From Spongiihabitans sp965206355 (GTDB lineage Bacteria; Pseudomonadota; Gammaproteobacteria; Arenicellales; Poriferihabitantaceae): 64,000 nucleotides of DNA. The number at the start of each line of letters is the position of its first letter. Position 1 is the first letter of the stretch. Below are positions 25,268-35,624 of the stretch, piece by piece. The stretch is from positions 1,364,001 through 1,428,000 of the forward strand of contig OZ242212.1 in assembly GCA_965206355.1 (NCBI GenBank). Reading direction: 5' to 3'. The notes beneath the pieces are model-generated. The model made no database searches. It saw nothing but the letters and a program-made list of their open reading frames with translations, and was not told where the DNA came from. The position numbers and the translations under genes were made by a program.

Positions 25268-27709
25268 ATGAATGAAAAAAAGCTACCCGCGCAGGCAAAG
25301 GTCGTGATTATTGGTGGGGGTGTGATGGGCGCGAGTCTGGCGTATCATCTTGCGGAAGAAGGTTGGAGTGATTGCTTGTTGATTGAAAAAGGCGAGCTGA
25401 CATCGGGCTCAACCTGGCATGCTGCCGGTCAGTGTCCGAGTTTTATCGCCGACTTCAATATGGCAAAAATTCATGATTACGGGTTGCAGTTGTATCCGAA
25501 ACTGGAACGGTTAACGGGTCAATATGTCAGTTGGCATGGCTGTGGTGGCATTCGATTCGCATTAAAACCTGCCGAGGTGGAGTGGTTTCAGCGGGTCAAG
25601 GGTGTTGGCAAAATGATTGGTTTTGATTGTGAAATTATTGATCCGGAAAAAATTAAACAACTCATTCCTTATGTCAATATTGACGGTGTGCTTGCTGGTG
25701 CGCAGACCTTTACCGATGGGCATGTTGATCCTGCTGGGGTCTGCAATGCTATGGCAAAAGGGGCACGAAAAATGGGCGCAACCATCGTTACTGGCAACCG
25801 TGTTACCGATATTAAGCAACGTCAATCCGGTGATTGGCAGGTGTTTACTGAGTGTGGTAATGTCATCGCCGAGCATGTGGTGAATGCGGCAGGGTGTTAT
25901 GCCCGTCAGGTTAGCCAAATGGTTGGTACGGATGTGCCGCTAACCAATATGAAGCATACCTATCTGGTTACCGATACGGTGCAGACGTTTTTGGATAGGG
26001 ACGATGAAATGCCGGTGATTCGTGATCCCTATCCATCCTCATACTATCGTCAGGAGCAAAAATCCGGACTGATTGGCATTTATGAAATGGAAAATTCCGC
26101 GGAGTGTTGGACACATCGTGGTGGTTGGCCCGAATGGGATGCGGAGAATGAATTATTTGATGCTGATTTTGAAAACATTATGCCCTATGTTGAAAGGGTG
26201 ATGCAGCGTGTTCCAATGTGGCGTGAATTAGGTATCAAGCGCGTGGTATGTGGCGCGATACCACATACTCCGGACGGTAATCCTTTCCTCGGGCCTGCCA
26301 CAGGCTTGCGAAATTTCTGGCATTGTAACGGTGCATCAATCGGTATAGCAGCCGGTGCCGGCGCGGGTAAATATCTCTCGCAGTGGATGATTTATGGTGA
26401 TGCCGAAATCAATATGGCAGGGGTTGATCCGCGTAGGTTCAGTGCCTATGCGCCGGGAGATTATAGCAAAGGAAAATCCCATGAAGATTATGAGTGTATG
26501 TATAAACTGTTGCTTCCCGGAGAGGAACGGGATGCTTCGCGCAAAGCGCGTATCACACCCTTATACGATGTGCTGGCATCTCGCGGCGCCGTGTACACGG
26601 AGGCGAATGGCTGGGAAAGACCGAAATGGTTTTCCCTTGACGGTCGAATCGAAGAACTCGGATTCCGCCACAATAATACCTTTGAAGTAGTCGCACAGGA
26701 ATGCCGAGCGGTTCGGGAAAGAGTGGGCGTGCTGGAGCTTTCTTCTTTTGCGAAATACGACGTTGTTGGCAAAGACGCGGAGCAATTGCTAAATCGAATT
26801 AGTGCCAACAACATGCCGACTCGGGAAGGGGGTATTATCCTGACCCACTATTTGTCTGAAACAGGACGTATAAACGGAGAGTCAACCATTACTCGGTTGG
26901 GACAAGGGCGATACTATGTGCTTTCGGGAGCGACCAGCGAGGAACGCGATTTGGCTATTCTGAGGCAGGGTATAGTGGATGGGGAAGAGGTTGCCGTCAC
27001 CAATATCACCGACGACTGGGGAGTCATTATAGTTGCTGGCCCGAAATCACGGCAACTGTTATCGGGGTTGACGGAATCCGATTTAAGTAACGAATCATTT
27101 CCTTGGTTGAGTGGGAAAGAAATCGAAATAGCAGGATATTCGGTTCGGGCGTTGCGGGTCAACTATGTCGGTGAACTCGGCTGGGAATTACATTGCCCGA
27201 TGGCAAATATGCTTGGCGTCTATGAAGCCGTTTGGGCGGCAGGTCAAGCCCACGGTATGGCACATTTTGGAACCTATGCGATGAACTCCTTGAGAATCGA
27301 AAAAGCCTATAAGGGTTGGGGTGCTGAATTGAGCAATGAAATTTCGATGGTTGAGGCAGATCTGATGAGATTCTTCTCAAACAAAAAAGAACACTTTGTC
27401 GGCAGACAGGCGACTTTGGATATAGCCGGGAGCAAGCTGGCGATTAAACTGGCCTATTTTGAAGTGGAAGCGGGTGACAACGATGTGGTGGGTGGTGAAG
27501 CTGTTTTAGATGGCGACAAGGTGATTGGTGTCACCACCTCAGGCGGATACGGTCATACGATACAACGCCATCTGGGTTTTGCCTATGTTGCAGCCGAATA
27601 TGCAACAGCGGGTAGCGAATTGGATATTGACTTATTAGGGCAGCCAAGAAAAGCAACGGTTTTAAGTGAGCCTGTTTGGGATGCCACGAATGCACGGTTG
27701 CGCGCCTAG
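25268..27709 (+). CDS. Dimethylglycine/sarcosine dehydrogenase-like FAD oxidoreductase fused to a GcvT domain
   Basis: 813 residues. N-terminal FAD-binding DAO domain with VVIIGGGVMGASLAYHLAE (about 12-30) and the flavin-linkage region SGSTWHAAG; a central FAO-type linker; then a C-terminal aminomethyltransferase (GCV_T) domain from about 430, with YDVVGKDAEQLLNRISANN, VNYVGELGWELH and a C-terminal barrel. Such fusions oxidise dimethylglycine or sarcosine and pass the one-carbon unit to tetrahydrofolate. This fits the formaldehyde and corrinoid genes elsewhere in the window. Exact substrate cannot be read from the sequence. Confidence 0.88.
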   Translation: MNEKKLPAQAKVVIIGGGVMGASLAYHLAEEGWSDCLLIEKGELTSGSTWHAAGQCPSFIADFNMAKIHDYGLQLYPKLERLTGQYVSWHGCGGIRFALKPAEVEWFQRVKGVGKMIGFDCEIIDPEKIKQLIPYVNIDGVLAGAQTFTDGHVDPAGVCNAMAKGARKMGATIVTGNRVTDIKQRQSGDWQVFTECGNVIAEHVVNAAGCYARQVSQMVGTDVPLTNMKHTYLVTDTVQTFLDRDDEMPVIRDPYPSSYYRQEQKSGLIGIYEMENSAECWTHRGGWPEWDAENELFDADFENIMPYVERVMQRVPMWRELGIKRVVCGAIPHTPDGNPFLGPATGLRNFWHCNGASIGIAAGAGAGKYLSQWMIYGDAEINMAGVDPRRFSAYAPGDYSKGKSHEDYECMYKLLLPGEERDASRKARITPLYDVLASRGAVYTEANGWERPKWFSLDGRIEELGFRHNNTFEVVAQECRAVRERVGVLELSSFAKYDVVGKDAEQLLNRISANNMPTREGGIILTHYLSETGRINGESTITRLGQGRYYVLSGATSEERDLAILRQGIVDGEEVAVTNITDDWGVIIVAGPKSRQLLSGLTESDLSNESFPWLSGKEIEIAGYSVRALRVNYVGELGWELHCPMANMLGVYEAVWAAGQAHGMAHFGTYAMNSLRIEKAYKGWGAELSNEISMVEADLMRFFSNKKEHFVGRQATLDIAGSKLAIKLAYFEVEAGDNDVVGGEAVLDGDKVIGVTTSGGYGHTIQRHLGFAYVAAEYATAGSELDIDLLGQPRKATVLSEPVWDATNARLRA

Positions 27710-27768
27710 GCTCAATCATATGGGAGCGATGTGAGATGGTCAAGGAAATGGAATCTGACTATCTTGTA

Positions 27769-27907
27769 GAGACCTTTGCACGAAAGCCATTTCACCTGCA
27801 TGCTGCGTTAAAATCGTACTCAATCGGTCATTTATAAGCATAAACTCCCTCATTCCGTGCGTTTTTGCCTTGCCTAAAAGCGAAATCATCTTCCGTGCAA
27901 AGGTCTC
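27769..27907 (+). mobile_element. MITE-like element copy 1 (139 bp)
   Basis: Both ends carry the inverted repeat GAGACCTTTGCACG-AAG-like sequence (left GAGACCTTTGCACGAAAG, right end reverse complement GAGACCTTTGCACGGAAG). It is flanked by a perfect 5-bp target duplication TTGTA. No coding capacity. The same element occurs at 32534 and 41843. Confidence 0.9.
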
Positions 27908-28072
27908 TTGTAATAACAACGCTTTGTTCGCATTTTGTCCGTCCTGCTAGAGCGGTATATGCGCCGACATGACCAGCCCGCTTAATTGTAGCGCACACTG
28001 ACACGCCGTTTAGCTAAACACGCTTACCCGCAAGCGCAAATAGTGAGTCTCGGTGATTGGACAGCGGCTTCA
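27908..28072. other. Gap between MITE copy 1 and leuS
   Basis: 165 bp at the 3' ends of the convergent dehydrogenase and leuS genes. GC-rich and AT-rich patches but no clear hairpin terminator or gene. Confidence 0.4.
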
Positions 28073-30571
28073 CTAAAGCACGATATTGACCAGTTTTCCC
28101 GGCACCACGATGACTTTTCTGATAGTTTTTCCGTCAGTATATTTTTGTATTTTTTCATCGGCAGTGGCGAGCGTTTCTATCTCCTGCTTGCTACTGGAGA
28201 TAGAAACTTCCATTTCGCTACGCAATTTGCCGTTGACTTGAATCATCAGTTTCAGGGTGTTGCTCTTGAGCGCGTCATGGTCCACATCCGGCCAGGTTGC
28301 GTCAATAATGTCTCCAGGTTCAGCAATCTCACGCCATAGCTGATGGGCGATGTGTGGGGTAATTGGTGCCAGCACTTTAGCCAATATCACGACGCTTTCG
28401 CGCAAGACTGCCGCACAATCTGCGTTCTTTTCGGGGTCGAATTTGTCCAGTGCATTAAGTAGTTCCATTACCCCTGCGACGACGGTGTTGTAATGAATTT
28501 TTTCATAGTCGCGATCAATTTTATCCAGTATTTGGTGTGTCAGTCGGCGCATCTCCTTTGCTTGTAAGTCAATGATATGCTGGCTCCAGTTGGGGTCGGT
28601 CAGCGTTTGCTGTGCCGCGGCAAGTGCTCGTTTGCAACGTTGCACTAATGACCAGCAACGTCTCAAAAAGCGTTCGGCACCTGCCACAGCAGCATCATTC
28701 CACTCCAGAGTTTTTTCTGCCGGTGCGGCAAACATCATAAACAAACGCACCGTGTCGGCACCATAAAGATCAATCATGGCTTGTGGGTCAACGGTGTTGC
28801 CCTTAGACTTGGACATCTTGACGCCGTCTTTCAACACCATACCTTGACACAGTAAACGGGTAAACGGTTCATCGCTGGCAATCAATCCGACATCGCGCAT
28901 TAGTTTGTAGAAGAAGCGTGCATACAACAAATGCAAAACCGCATGCTCAATGCCACCGACATACTGATCAACCGGCAACCAGTAATTAGCCTGTTCATCG
29001 AGCATAGCATTGTCCTGATCTGGGCAACAATAGCGGGCAAAATACCACGATGATTCGAAGAAAGTATCAAAAGTATCTGTTTCCCGAGTGGCTGGGGAGT
29101 GCCCATCTGGAAGCGTGGTTTGATAAAAACTCGGGTTGCTCTTGAGTGGCGATTTAATGCCAGAAAACACCACATCTTCGGGTAGCAGCACAGGTAACTC
29201 TTGCTCTGGCACGGCGATAGGGTAATCTTTGGCAGCATCGCGCTCATCATAGACTATTGGAATCGGGCAGCCCCAATATCGCTGGCGCGAAATCCCCCAG
29301 TCACGCAGTCGATAATTAACTATGCGCTTGCCCACGCCTTTATGTTCCAGACGCTCGGCAACCGCAGCAAAGGCGGCACTGAAATTCAAACCATCAAACT
29401 GCCCGGAATTAAACACCACGCCCTGTTTGCTGATAAATGCGGCCTTGTCATAGTCATGGTCATGTTCAGCCTGTTCAGTATTGCTAATCTGCCGAATTAC
29501 TGGTCGAATTTCCAGCCCTTGTTTTTTGGCAAATTCCCAATCTCGTTGATCGTGAGCAGGCACTGCCATCACCGCACCGGTTCCATATCCCAATAGAACG
29601 AAGTTGGCCGCCCAGATAGCGATCTTTTCACCGCTGAGCGGATGGATGCCGTGAATACCCAAAGGAATGCCCTTTTTTTCCATCGTTTCCAGCTCTTCCT
29701 CTGCAGTATGGGTGGTCTTACATTGCGCAATAAATGCTGCAATTTTGTGATTGTTTTTCGCCGCTTTGAGTGCCAACGGATGTTCTGCTGCCACAGAAAT
29801 AAAGGTAATTCCCATAATGGTGTCGGGTCGGGTGGTATAGACTTTAAGCGGTGGTTCGCCTGCCACCGCAAATGAAAATTCGACCCCCTCTGAACGACCA
29901 ATCCAGTTTCGCTGCATGGCGCGTACCGCATCTGGCCAGCCGTGCAAATTGTCAATTTCTGTCAGTAGCTCTTCAGCATAGGCAGTAATGCGGATAAACC
30001 ATTGCGAAATTTCACGCCGTTCGACCAATGCACCAGAACGCCAGCCACGACCATTTTCCACCTGCTCATTGGCAAGTACCGTTTGTTCAACCGGATCCCA
30101 ATTCACTACTGCCATTTTTTTATACGCCAGATTCTTTGCCAAAAGCTGATTAAAAAACCACTGCTCCCAGCGGTAATACTCAGGGCGGCAGGTAGCAAGT
30201 TCCCGCGTCCAGTCATAGGCAAAACCCAGTCGCTTGAGCTGGCATCGCATATAATCTATATTCGCATAAGTCCATTTAGAGGCGGGCATGTTGTTGTCAA
30301 TGGCGGCATTTTCCGCAGGCAAGCCAAAAGCGTCCCAGCCCATAGGTTGCAAAACATTCTTTCCCAGCATCCGTTGATAACGACTGATAACATCACCTAG
30401 GGTGTAATTTCTGACATGTCCCATGTGCAGTTGCCCGGACGGGTAAGGCAACATGGATAAACAATAGTACTTTTCACGATTAGGGTCTTGTCGTACTGCA
30501 AAACACTGGTTTTTCTCCCAGTATTTCTGAGCGGCAGCCTCGATTTCCGCAGCTTGATACTCGTTGCTCAT
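28073..30571 (-). CDS. leuS: Leucyl-tRNA synthetase
   Basis: 832 residues, within the usual range for bacterial LeuRS. Class I motifs: PYPSGQLHMGH (HIGH at 49-52) and VKMSKSKGNTVDP (KMSKS near 586). The CP1 editing domain is present (YTTRPDTIMGITFISVAAEHPLA; GTGAVMAVPAHDQRDWEFA), as is the tRNA-binding C-terminal domain ending GKLVNIVL. It charges tRNA-Leu in the cytoplasm. It is transcribed divergently from dnaG, 98 bp away. Confidence 0.97.
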   Translation of the reverse strand: MSNEYQAAEIEAAAQKYWEKNQCFAVRQDPNREKYYCLSMLPYPSGQLHMGHVRNYTLGDVISRYQRMLGKNVLQPMGWDAFGLPAENAAIDNNMPASKWTYANIDYMRCQLKRLGFAYDWTRELATCRPEYYRWEQWFFNQLLAKNLAYKKMAVVNWDPVEQTVLANEQVENGRGWRSGALVERREISQWFIRITAYAEELLTEIDNLHGWPDAVRAMQRNWIGRSEGVEFSFAVAGEPPLKVYTTRPDTIMGITFISVAAEHPLALKAAKNNHKIAAFIAQCKTTHTAEEELETMEKKGIPLGIHGIHPLSGEKIAIWAANFVLLGYGTGAVMAVPAHDQRDWEFAKKQGLEIRPVIRQISNTEQAEHDHDYDKAAFISKQGVVFNSGQFDGLNFSAAFAAVAERLEHKGVGKRIVNYRLRDWGISRQRYWGCPIPIVYDERDAAKDYPIAVPEQELPVLLPEDVVFSGIKSPLKSNPSFYQTTLPDGHSPATRETDTFDTFFESSWYFARYCCPDQDNAMLDEQANYWLPVDQYVGGIEHAVLHLLYARFFYKLMRDVGLIASDEPFTRLLCQGMVLKDGVKMSKSKGNTVDPQAMIDLYGADTVRLFMMFAAPAEKTLEWNDAAVAGAERFLRRCWSLVQRCKRALAAAQQTLTDPNWSQHIIDLQAKEMRRLTHQILDKIDRDYEKIHYNTVVAGVMELLNALDKFDPEKNADCAAVLRESVVILAKVLAPITPHIAHQLWREIAEPGDIIDATWPDVDHDALKSNTLKLMIQVNGKLRSEMEVSISSSKQEIETLATADEKIQKYTDGKTIRKVIVVPGKLVNIVL

Positions 30572-30669
30572 AGGGGTAATTCGGTCGTGTGATAAAATAC
30601 GCGATTCTAACCGATTAGCACTAATCTTTTAACTTCATAATTGAACATTGAAAACACCCAATAACTTCT

Positions 30670-32466
30670 ATGTCAGGTAAAATTCCAAGCGATTTTATTG
30701 ACCAACTGGTTGCTCGGATTGATATTGTTGATATTATTGATCGCCGTTTGCCGTTGACTCGAAAGGGCAAGGAGTTTCAGGCATGTTGCCCTTTCCACGA
30801 GGAAAAAACACCGTCCTTTACCGTCAGTCCAAGCAAGCAGTTCTATCATTGTTTTGGTTGTGGTGCGCACGGCACTGCCATTGGCTTCCTGATGGAGTAT
30901 GCTAACCTGCAATTTGTTGAAGCGGTCGAAGAATTGGCAGAGGGTATCGGTTTGCCGATGCCGCAACAGACTTCAGCAACAGCAGTCGCAGCCGCTGAAA
31001 GTAGCGGAAACTTGCTTGGCATAGTCGAACAAGCCAATCACTGGTTCCAACAGCAATTACGTAAGCATAGTGATTCCCGCCGCGCTATCACCTATCTAAA
31101 GGAGCGCGGGTTAGATGGCAAAATAGTCGCTCGTTTTGGCATCGGTTTTGCGCCTGATAGCTGGGATGCTTTAACGCGGGCATTGGCAACCACGACGCTG
31201 GCAAAACAAAAACTCGTCAAGGCCGGACTGATTACTAAAAAAGACAACACCAGCCAAGCTGATGCTGAGCATAAACACAAGGCTAAAAGCAGATACTATG
31301 ATCGGTTTCGCTGTCGAATCATTTTTCCCATTGAAGACCACCGTGGCAGAGTAGTGGCATTTGGCGGGCGGATTCTCGGTGATGGCGAACCCAAATACCT
31401 GAATTCACCAGAAACGCCGTTATTCCATAAAGGTGCTGAGCTATATGGTCTGGACCGCGCTCGACGCGCTATTGCTGAGGCAAATAAAAGTGTGGTGGTG
31501 GAGGGCTATATGGACGTAATCAGTCTGGCGCAGTTTGGTGTGGATAATGCCGTGGCAACGCTCGGTACTGCCACCACCCGCACACATCTGCAAAGACTGT
31601 TTCGTCTCGCACCCGAGGTGGTATTTTGTTTTGACGGCGATCATGCCGGCAAAACGGCTGCATGGAAAGCGTTACAGGTTTCTTTGCCGGAAATGCAGGA
31701 TGGCCGCCAGCTTGGATTCTTGTTTCTTCCTGATGGTGAAGATCCGGACACGATAGTTCGAACGGAGGGTGGCAGCGCATTTAGTGCGCGCATACAACGA
31801 GCCATCTCGTTGCCAGAGTTTCTATTTGAGCATTTGCTTGCGCAGGTTGACATGGCGCGTATGGATGGCAAAACCCGTCTGGTTAGTCTGGCAGAACCAT
31901 TGATAGCCGAACTGCCTGCCGGCGCACTTCGAGATATGATGCTTTCCAGATTATCCTTCCTGAGTGGGCTGAGCAATACACAATTAGGCAAACAAAACAC
32001 TCTAAAACCGCAGTCACGTCTGCGCTACCGCAAACACAAAGTCGCCGAGTCGGGGCAGATTTCACCGCTGGCATCTGCCATTAGTCTGTTACTGCAAAAC
32101 CCGCAACTGGCAATGTCAATTGATGATTTGAGCACACTGCAACCATTGCAACTTCGGGGCTCGGAGGTTTTGATTGAAATGATTGAAATGGTTCAAAAGC
32201 AGCCGCAGCAGACGACGGCAAGGTTGTTGGAGTTATTCCGTGATTCGCTCTATCACGGCTATCTGGAAGAACTGGCAACACGTCCTACTTACATAGACGA
32301 TAATGCGCTTGAAGCCCAATTCAAAGATACCATCCAGCACTTATTGAAAGACCAGAAAAAGCAGGATCGACATGCTATGATTGAAAAATATCGCCAAAAA
32401 AACATCAAAGATCTGGATGAGGATGACAAAATCGACTGGTGTGCCTCGTTCAATGCCAAAAATTAG
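30670..32466 (+). CDS. dnaG: DNA primase
   Basis: 598 residues. N-terminal CHC2 zinc finger (Cys40, His43, Cys61, Cys64: CCPFHEEKTPSF...HCFGCGAHG), RNA polymerase core with YGLDRARRAIAEANKSVVVEGYMDVISL (Toprim Glu) and FDGDHAGKTAAWKAL (Toprim DxD-like), and a C-terminal DnaB-interacting region. Makes RNA primers at the replication fork. rpoD follows as in the classical macromolecular synthesis operon, but a MITE-like element now sits between them. No rpsU is visible upstream. Confidence 0.97.
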   Translation: MSGKIPSDFIDQLVARIDIVDIIDRRLPLTRKGKEFQACCPFHEEKTPSFTVSPSKQFYHCFGCGAHGTAIGFLMEYANLQFVEAVEELAEGIGLPMPQQTSATAVAAAESSGNLLGIVEQANHWFQQQLRKHSDSRRAITYLKERGLDGKIVARFGIGFAPDSWDALTRALATTTLAKQKLVKAGLITKKDNTSQADAEHKHKAKSRYYDRFRCRIIFPIEDHRGRVVAFGGRILGDGEPKYLNSPETPLFHKGAELYGLDRARRAIAEANKSVVVEGYMDVISLAQFGVDNAVATLGTATTRTHLQRLFRLAPEVVFCFDGDHAGKTAAWKALQVSLPEMQDGRQLGFLFLPDGEDPDTIVRTEGGSAFSARIQRAISLPEFLFEHLLAQVDMARMDGKTRLVSLAEPLIAELPAGALRDMMLSRLSFLSGLSNTQLGKQNTLKPQSRLRYRKHKVAESGQISPLASAISLLLQNPQLAMSIDDLSTLQPLQLRGSEVLIEMIEMVQKQPQQTTARLLELFRDSLYHGYLEELATRPTYIDDNALEAQFKDTIQHLLKDQKKQDRHAMIEKYRQKNIKDLDEDDKIDWCASFNAKN

Positions 32467-32533
32467 GAATTCTGAAGCCTGGCGGGGGTAAGCAAGGCAG
32501 GTTATTGTCAATGATACCAAAATCAATCATTTT

Positions 32534-32672
32534 GAGACCTTTGCACGGAAGATGATTTCGCTTTCAGGCAAGGCAAAAACGCACGGAATGAGGGAGTTTA
32601 TGCTTATAAATGACCGAGTGAGTACGTTTTTAACGTAGCATGGAGGTGAAATGGTTTCCGTGCAAAGGTCTC
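32534..32672 (-). mobile_element. MITE-like element copy 2 (139 bp, inverted), between dnaG and rpoD
   Basis: Reverse orientation relative to copies 1 and 3. Terminal inverted repeats GAGACCTTTGCACG; flanked by a perfect 5-bp duplication ATTTT. It splits the dnaG-rpoD pair and could affect read-through into rpoD. Confidence 0.9.
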
Positions 32673-32855
32673 ATTTTATGTTCATTGCCCACGCCCATTG
32701 TTTAGGTACGGTGTCAGTTTCAGTATCAGGCACGTTGAAATAATGGATTAAAGCACTATTTTTTAATGTATAATCTGCGGTCGCATTTTTCACGGTATCT
32801 GTGCGCACATTGAATGTCCGATTTTCGCTCCAATTTCATAAGGTAGCTGGCTGTT

Positions 32856-34811
32856 ATGAGTAACAAAAAACCCCAAACTCCCGACGCTAAAGTCGATGAT
32901 GTAATGCTTGATAATCCAATAACGGACGATGTGACTAAGGACGATGTGACTAAGGATGAACTGGATATTGATGCGCTAATCAGCGTCAAGGCTGATGGCA
33001 ATTCAAAGGTGGAAAAACGTTCACCCTCTGATCTCAAAAAACTCATCCTCAAGGGCAAGGATCAGGGCTTTCTGACCTACCCCGAAATCAACGACCACCT
33101 GCCAGAGAATATGCACGATACCGACCAGATTGAAGTTGTGGTCAATATGATTATTGATATGGGTATTGAGGTGGTGGACAAAATACCCGATTCCGACAGT
33201 ATGATCCTGAAGCGTGATAACCCGGAAGATCAGGAAGTGGCAGAGGAAGTCAGTGCCGCGCTTAAAACCGCTGTGGAAAGTGAATTTGGTCGGACTACCG
33301 ATCCGGTGCGGATGTATATGCGTGAGATGGGAACGGTTCCGCTGTTGACCCGAGAGGATGAAATTGCGCTGGCAAAACGCATTGAGGCGGGAAATAGACA
33401 GAGTGCGGATGCTTTCGCCATAGCCCCAATCGCCATTGCTCAGCTTCTGGACTATGCGGAAGCGATTAAAGCGGGTGAAATGAAACTGTCTGAGGTTGTG
33501 GTTGCTTTTATGGAATTGAATGCGCTGGACGACCAGACTGTGGCGATTCCGGGAAAACCTGGACAAAATGCTGCCGACGAGGAAGAATCCCCCAGTAGTC
33601 CAGATTACGATGATGCGATTATACGTTTCAGGCGGATGCGACGCACATGGAATGCTTTGACCAAAGCCATTGACACCCACGGCATTGGTAGCAAGCAAGC
33701 ATTACGCAACCGTTGCAGGCTCAGGGACGAACTGTTACAAATTAAATTTACGCCTGCCAAAGTCGAAGCCTTATCGGCAACATTGCGTAATTGTATGACC
33801 GAAGTTAAAAACTGCGAGCGCAATATTGCGCGCTATTGTACCAAATACGGCAAAGTGTCACGAAAACAATTCTTTGCGTATTTCAAAAATAATGAAACCA
33901 ATATGGAATGGTTCCATAAATTGGTAACAGATTGTGGTCACAATGCCCCGCGTCTGCAAAAACATCAGGGTACGATAGCTGAATACACCAAACAACTGGT
34001 CAAAACACAGGGCAAAGCAGGGCTTGAGCTGGATGAGCTTAAAGACCTGAGTCGGCGATTGTCCATGGGTGAAGCGAAAGCACGCCGTGCTAAAAAGGAA
34101 ATGGTAGAAGCCAATCTCAGATTGGTCATATCCATAGCCAAAAAATATACCAATCGCGGGTTACAATTTCTGGATTTAATTCAGGAAGGCAACATCGGAC
34201 TGATGAAGGCGGTAGATAAATTTGAATATCGCCGTGGTTACAAGTTTTCGACCTATGCAACTTGGTGGATCAGGCAAGCGATTACCCGCTCTATTGCGGA
34301 TCAGGCAAGAACCATCCGTATTCCGGTACACATGATTGAAACCATAAACAAACTGAACCGTATATCCAGACAGGTGCTTCAGGAAAAAGGGCGTGAGGCG
34401 TTACCCGAAGAATTGGCAAAAGAGATGGACTTGCCAGAAGACAAGGTCAGAAAAGTGTTAAAAATTGCCAAAGAACCGATTTCGATGGAACTGCCGGTAG
34501 GCGACGATGACGATTCTCACTTGGGTGATTTTATTGAAGACAAAAACGCCAAGGCGCCAGTTGATATCGCAACTGCCACGGGTTTAAAAAATGCAACCAA
34601 TGCCGTTCTCGAATCACTAAGTGATCGTGAAGCCAAGGTTTTGCAAATGCGCTTTGGTATCGGTATGAATACCGATCATACGCTGGAAGAAGTTGGCAAA
34701 CAATTTGACGTTACTCGCGAACGCATTCGGCAAATAGAAGCCAAAGCACTCAGAAAACTCAAACATCCGAGTCGCTCGGATCATTTAAGAAGTTTTCTGG
34801 ACGGTACTTAA
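32856..34811 (+). CDS. rpoD: RNA polymerase primary sigma factor (sigma-70)
   Basis: 651 residues with all sigma-70 regions: region 1.1 (about 50-120), region 1.2 DPVRMYMREMGTVPLLTREDEI, the gammaproteobacterial non-conserved insert, region 2 NLRLVISIAKKYTNRGLQFLDLIQEG / YKFSTYATWWIRQAITR, region 3, and region 4 HTH LEEVGKQFDVTRERIRQIEAKALRKL. The N-terminus has a short DDVTK tandem repeat. Directs core RNA polymerase to housekeeping promoters. The 389-bp gap from dnaG includes a MITE-like element and must contain any dedicated promoter. Confidence 0.98.
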   Translation: MSNKKPQTPDAKVDDVMLDNPITDDVTKDDVTKDELDIDALISVKADGNSKVEKRSPSDLKKLILKGKDQGFLTYPEINDHLPENMHDTDQIEVVVNMIIDMGIEVVDKIPDSDSMILKRDNPEDQEVAEEVSAALKTAVESEFGRTTDPVRMYMREMGTVPLLTREDEIALAKRIEAGNRQSADAFAIAPIAIAQLLDYAEAIKAGEMKLSEVVVAFMELNALDDQTVAIPGKPGQNAADEEESPSSPDYDDAIIRFRRMRRTWNALTKAIDTHGIGSKQALRNRCRLRDELLQIKFTPAKVEALSATLRNCMTEVKNCERNIARYCTKYGKVSRKQFFAYFKNNETNMEWFHKLVTDCGHNAPRLQKHQGTIAEYTKQLVKTQGKAGLELDELKDLSRRLSMGEAKARRAKKEMVEANLRLVISIAKKYTNRGLQFLDLIQEGNIGLMKAVDKFEYRRGYKFSTYATWWIRQAITRSIADQARTIRIPVHMIETINKLNRISRQVLQEKGREALPEELAKEMDLPEDKVRKVLKIAKEPISMELPVGDDDDSHLGDFIEDKNAKAPVDIATATGLKNATNAVLESLSDREAKVLQMRFGIGMNTDHTLEEVGKQFDVTRERIRQIEAKALRKLKHPSRSDHLRSFLDGT

Positions 34812-34844
34812 ATCAATCCGCCATTAGAATAAAGCAACCCTTTC

Positions 34845-34921
34845 GGGCCTGTAGCTCAGTTGGTTAGAGCAGTGGACTCATAATCCATTGGTCGTAGGTT
34901 CAAGTCCTACCGGGCCCACCA
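34845..34921 (+). tRNA. ileX: tRNA with CAU anticodon, probably tRNA-Ile2 (lysidine type)
   Basis: 77 nt with encoded CCA. Acceptor GGGCCTG/CGGGCCC, D arm AGCTCAGTTGGTTAGAGC, anticodon stem GTGGA/TCCAT with loop CTCATAA, T arm GTAGG TTCAAGT CCTAC. CAU can be Met or Ile2. The TTGGTCG variable region, TTCAAGTCC T loop and position right after rpoD resemble E. coli ileX, so Ile2 is favoured over elongator Met. Confidence 0.93.
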
Positions 34922-35016
34922 TATTTCATAATGCTCTGATAGGTGTCAGCAATGCTGAATCGCACAATACCGACCACTCACACCTGCTTTGTCATCAGCA
35001 TCTCCCAACAACGCTA

Positions 35017-35610
35017 TCAACAATCAATCGCTGCTAGAAAGTGCGCTACGAATCGGTAAGTCAGTCCCCATAGCAGCTTTCCTGATGGAAAGCGAATTGC
35101 GGGGTAGGGGTTTGTTGCATAACGGCTTTGGTATTGGGTCTGATTGTTCGGGTGTAATAGGTGATCCACTTTGATCCAGAAACTATCGCCGACCTCTGGG
35201 TTATGGTTGACCGTTTGTGGGGTATCAAGATTAAATACGAAACAACTGATAATTAACGAAATATCCCGACTATTATGCCTGCCTGTTTGGTCATCCAGAC
35301 GTGCAAGCTGTGAACCGGCGGGTAATTGTATCCCAACCTCCTCATCGGTCTCGCGCCGTGCGGTTGCGGCAATGTCCTGATCCAGCCGACTACTGTTTCC
35401 ACCCGGGAAAGCCAGTTGTCCTGACCACGGGTCATTTTCATTTTCTGCTCTTTCTATGAAGAACATTTCCGGATCGGTGTTCAGATTACGCAATATCAGT
35501 GCAACTGCAGCCGATTTGTTGTTGCCGATTTTAATCAAACAGGGATGATATTGCCGTAGTCTTGATGTAATCAATCCGGCCCCAGTTACTATTGTCTCAT
35601 TCTTTAGCAT
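35017..35610 (-). CDS. NUDIX hydrolase, CoA-pyrophosphatase (NudL)-like
   Basis: 197 residues. The Nudix box reads GGNSSRLDQDIAATARRETDEEVGI, preceded by the CoA-pyrophosphatase-like WSGQLAFPGG segment. Such enzymes cleave CoA and related dinucleotides. It lies 14 bp downstream of the Crp/Fnr-type regulator on the same strand and may be cotranscribed. The start could also be a few codons inside the given ATG. Confidence 0.88.
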   Translation of the reverse strand: MLKNETIVTGAGLITSRLRQYHPCLIKIGNNKSAAVALILRNLNTDPEMFFIERAENENDPWSGQLAFPGGNSSRLDQDIAATARRETDEEVGIQLPAGSQLARLDDQTGRHNSRDISLIISCFVFNLDTPQTVNHNPEVGDSFWIKVDHLLHPNNQTQYQSRYATNPYPAIRFPSGKLLWGLTYRFVAHFLAAIDC

Positions 35611-35624
35611 AAAGCAATAGCCGC

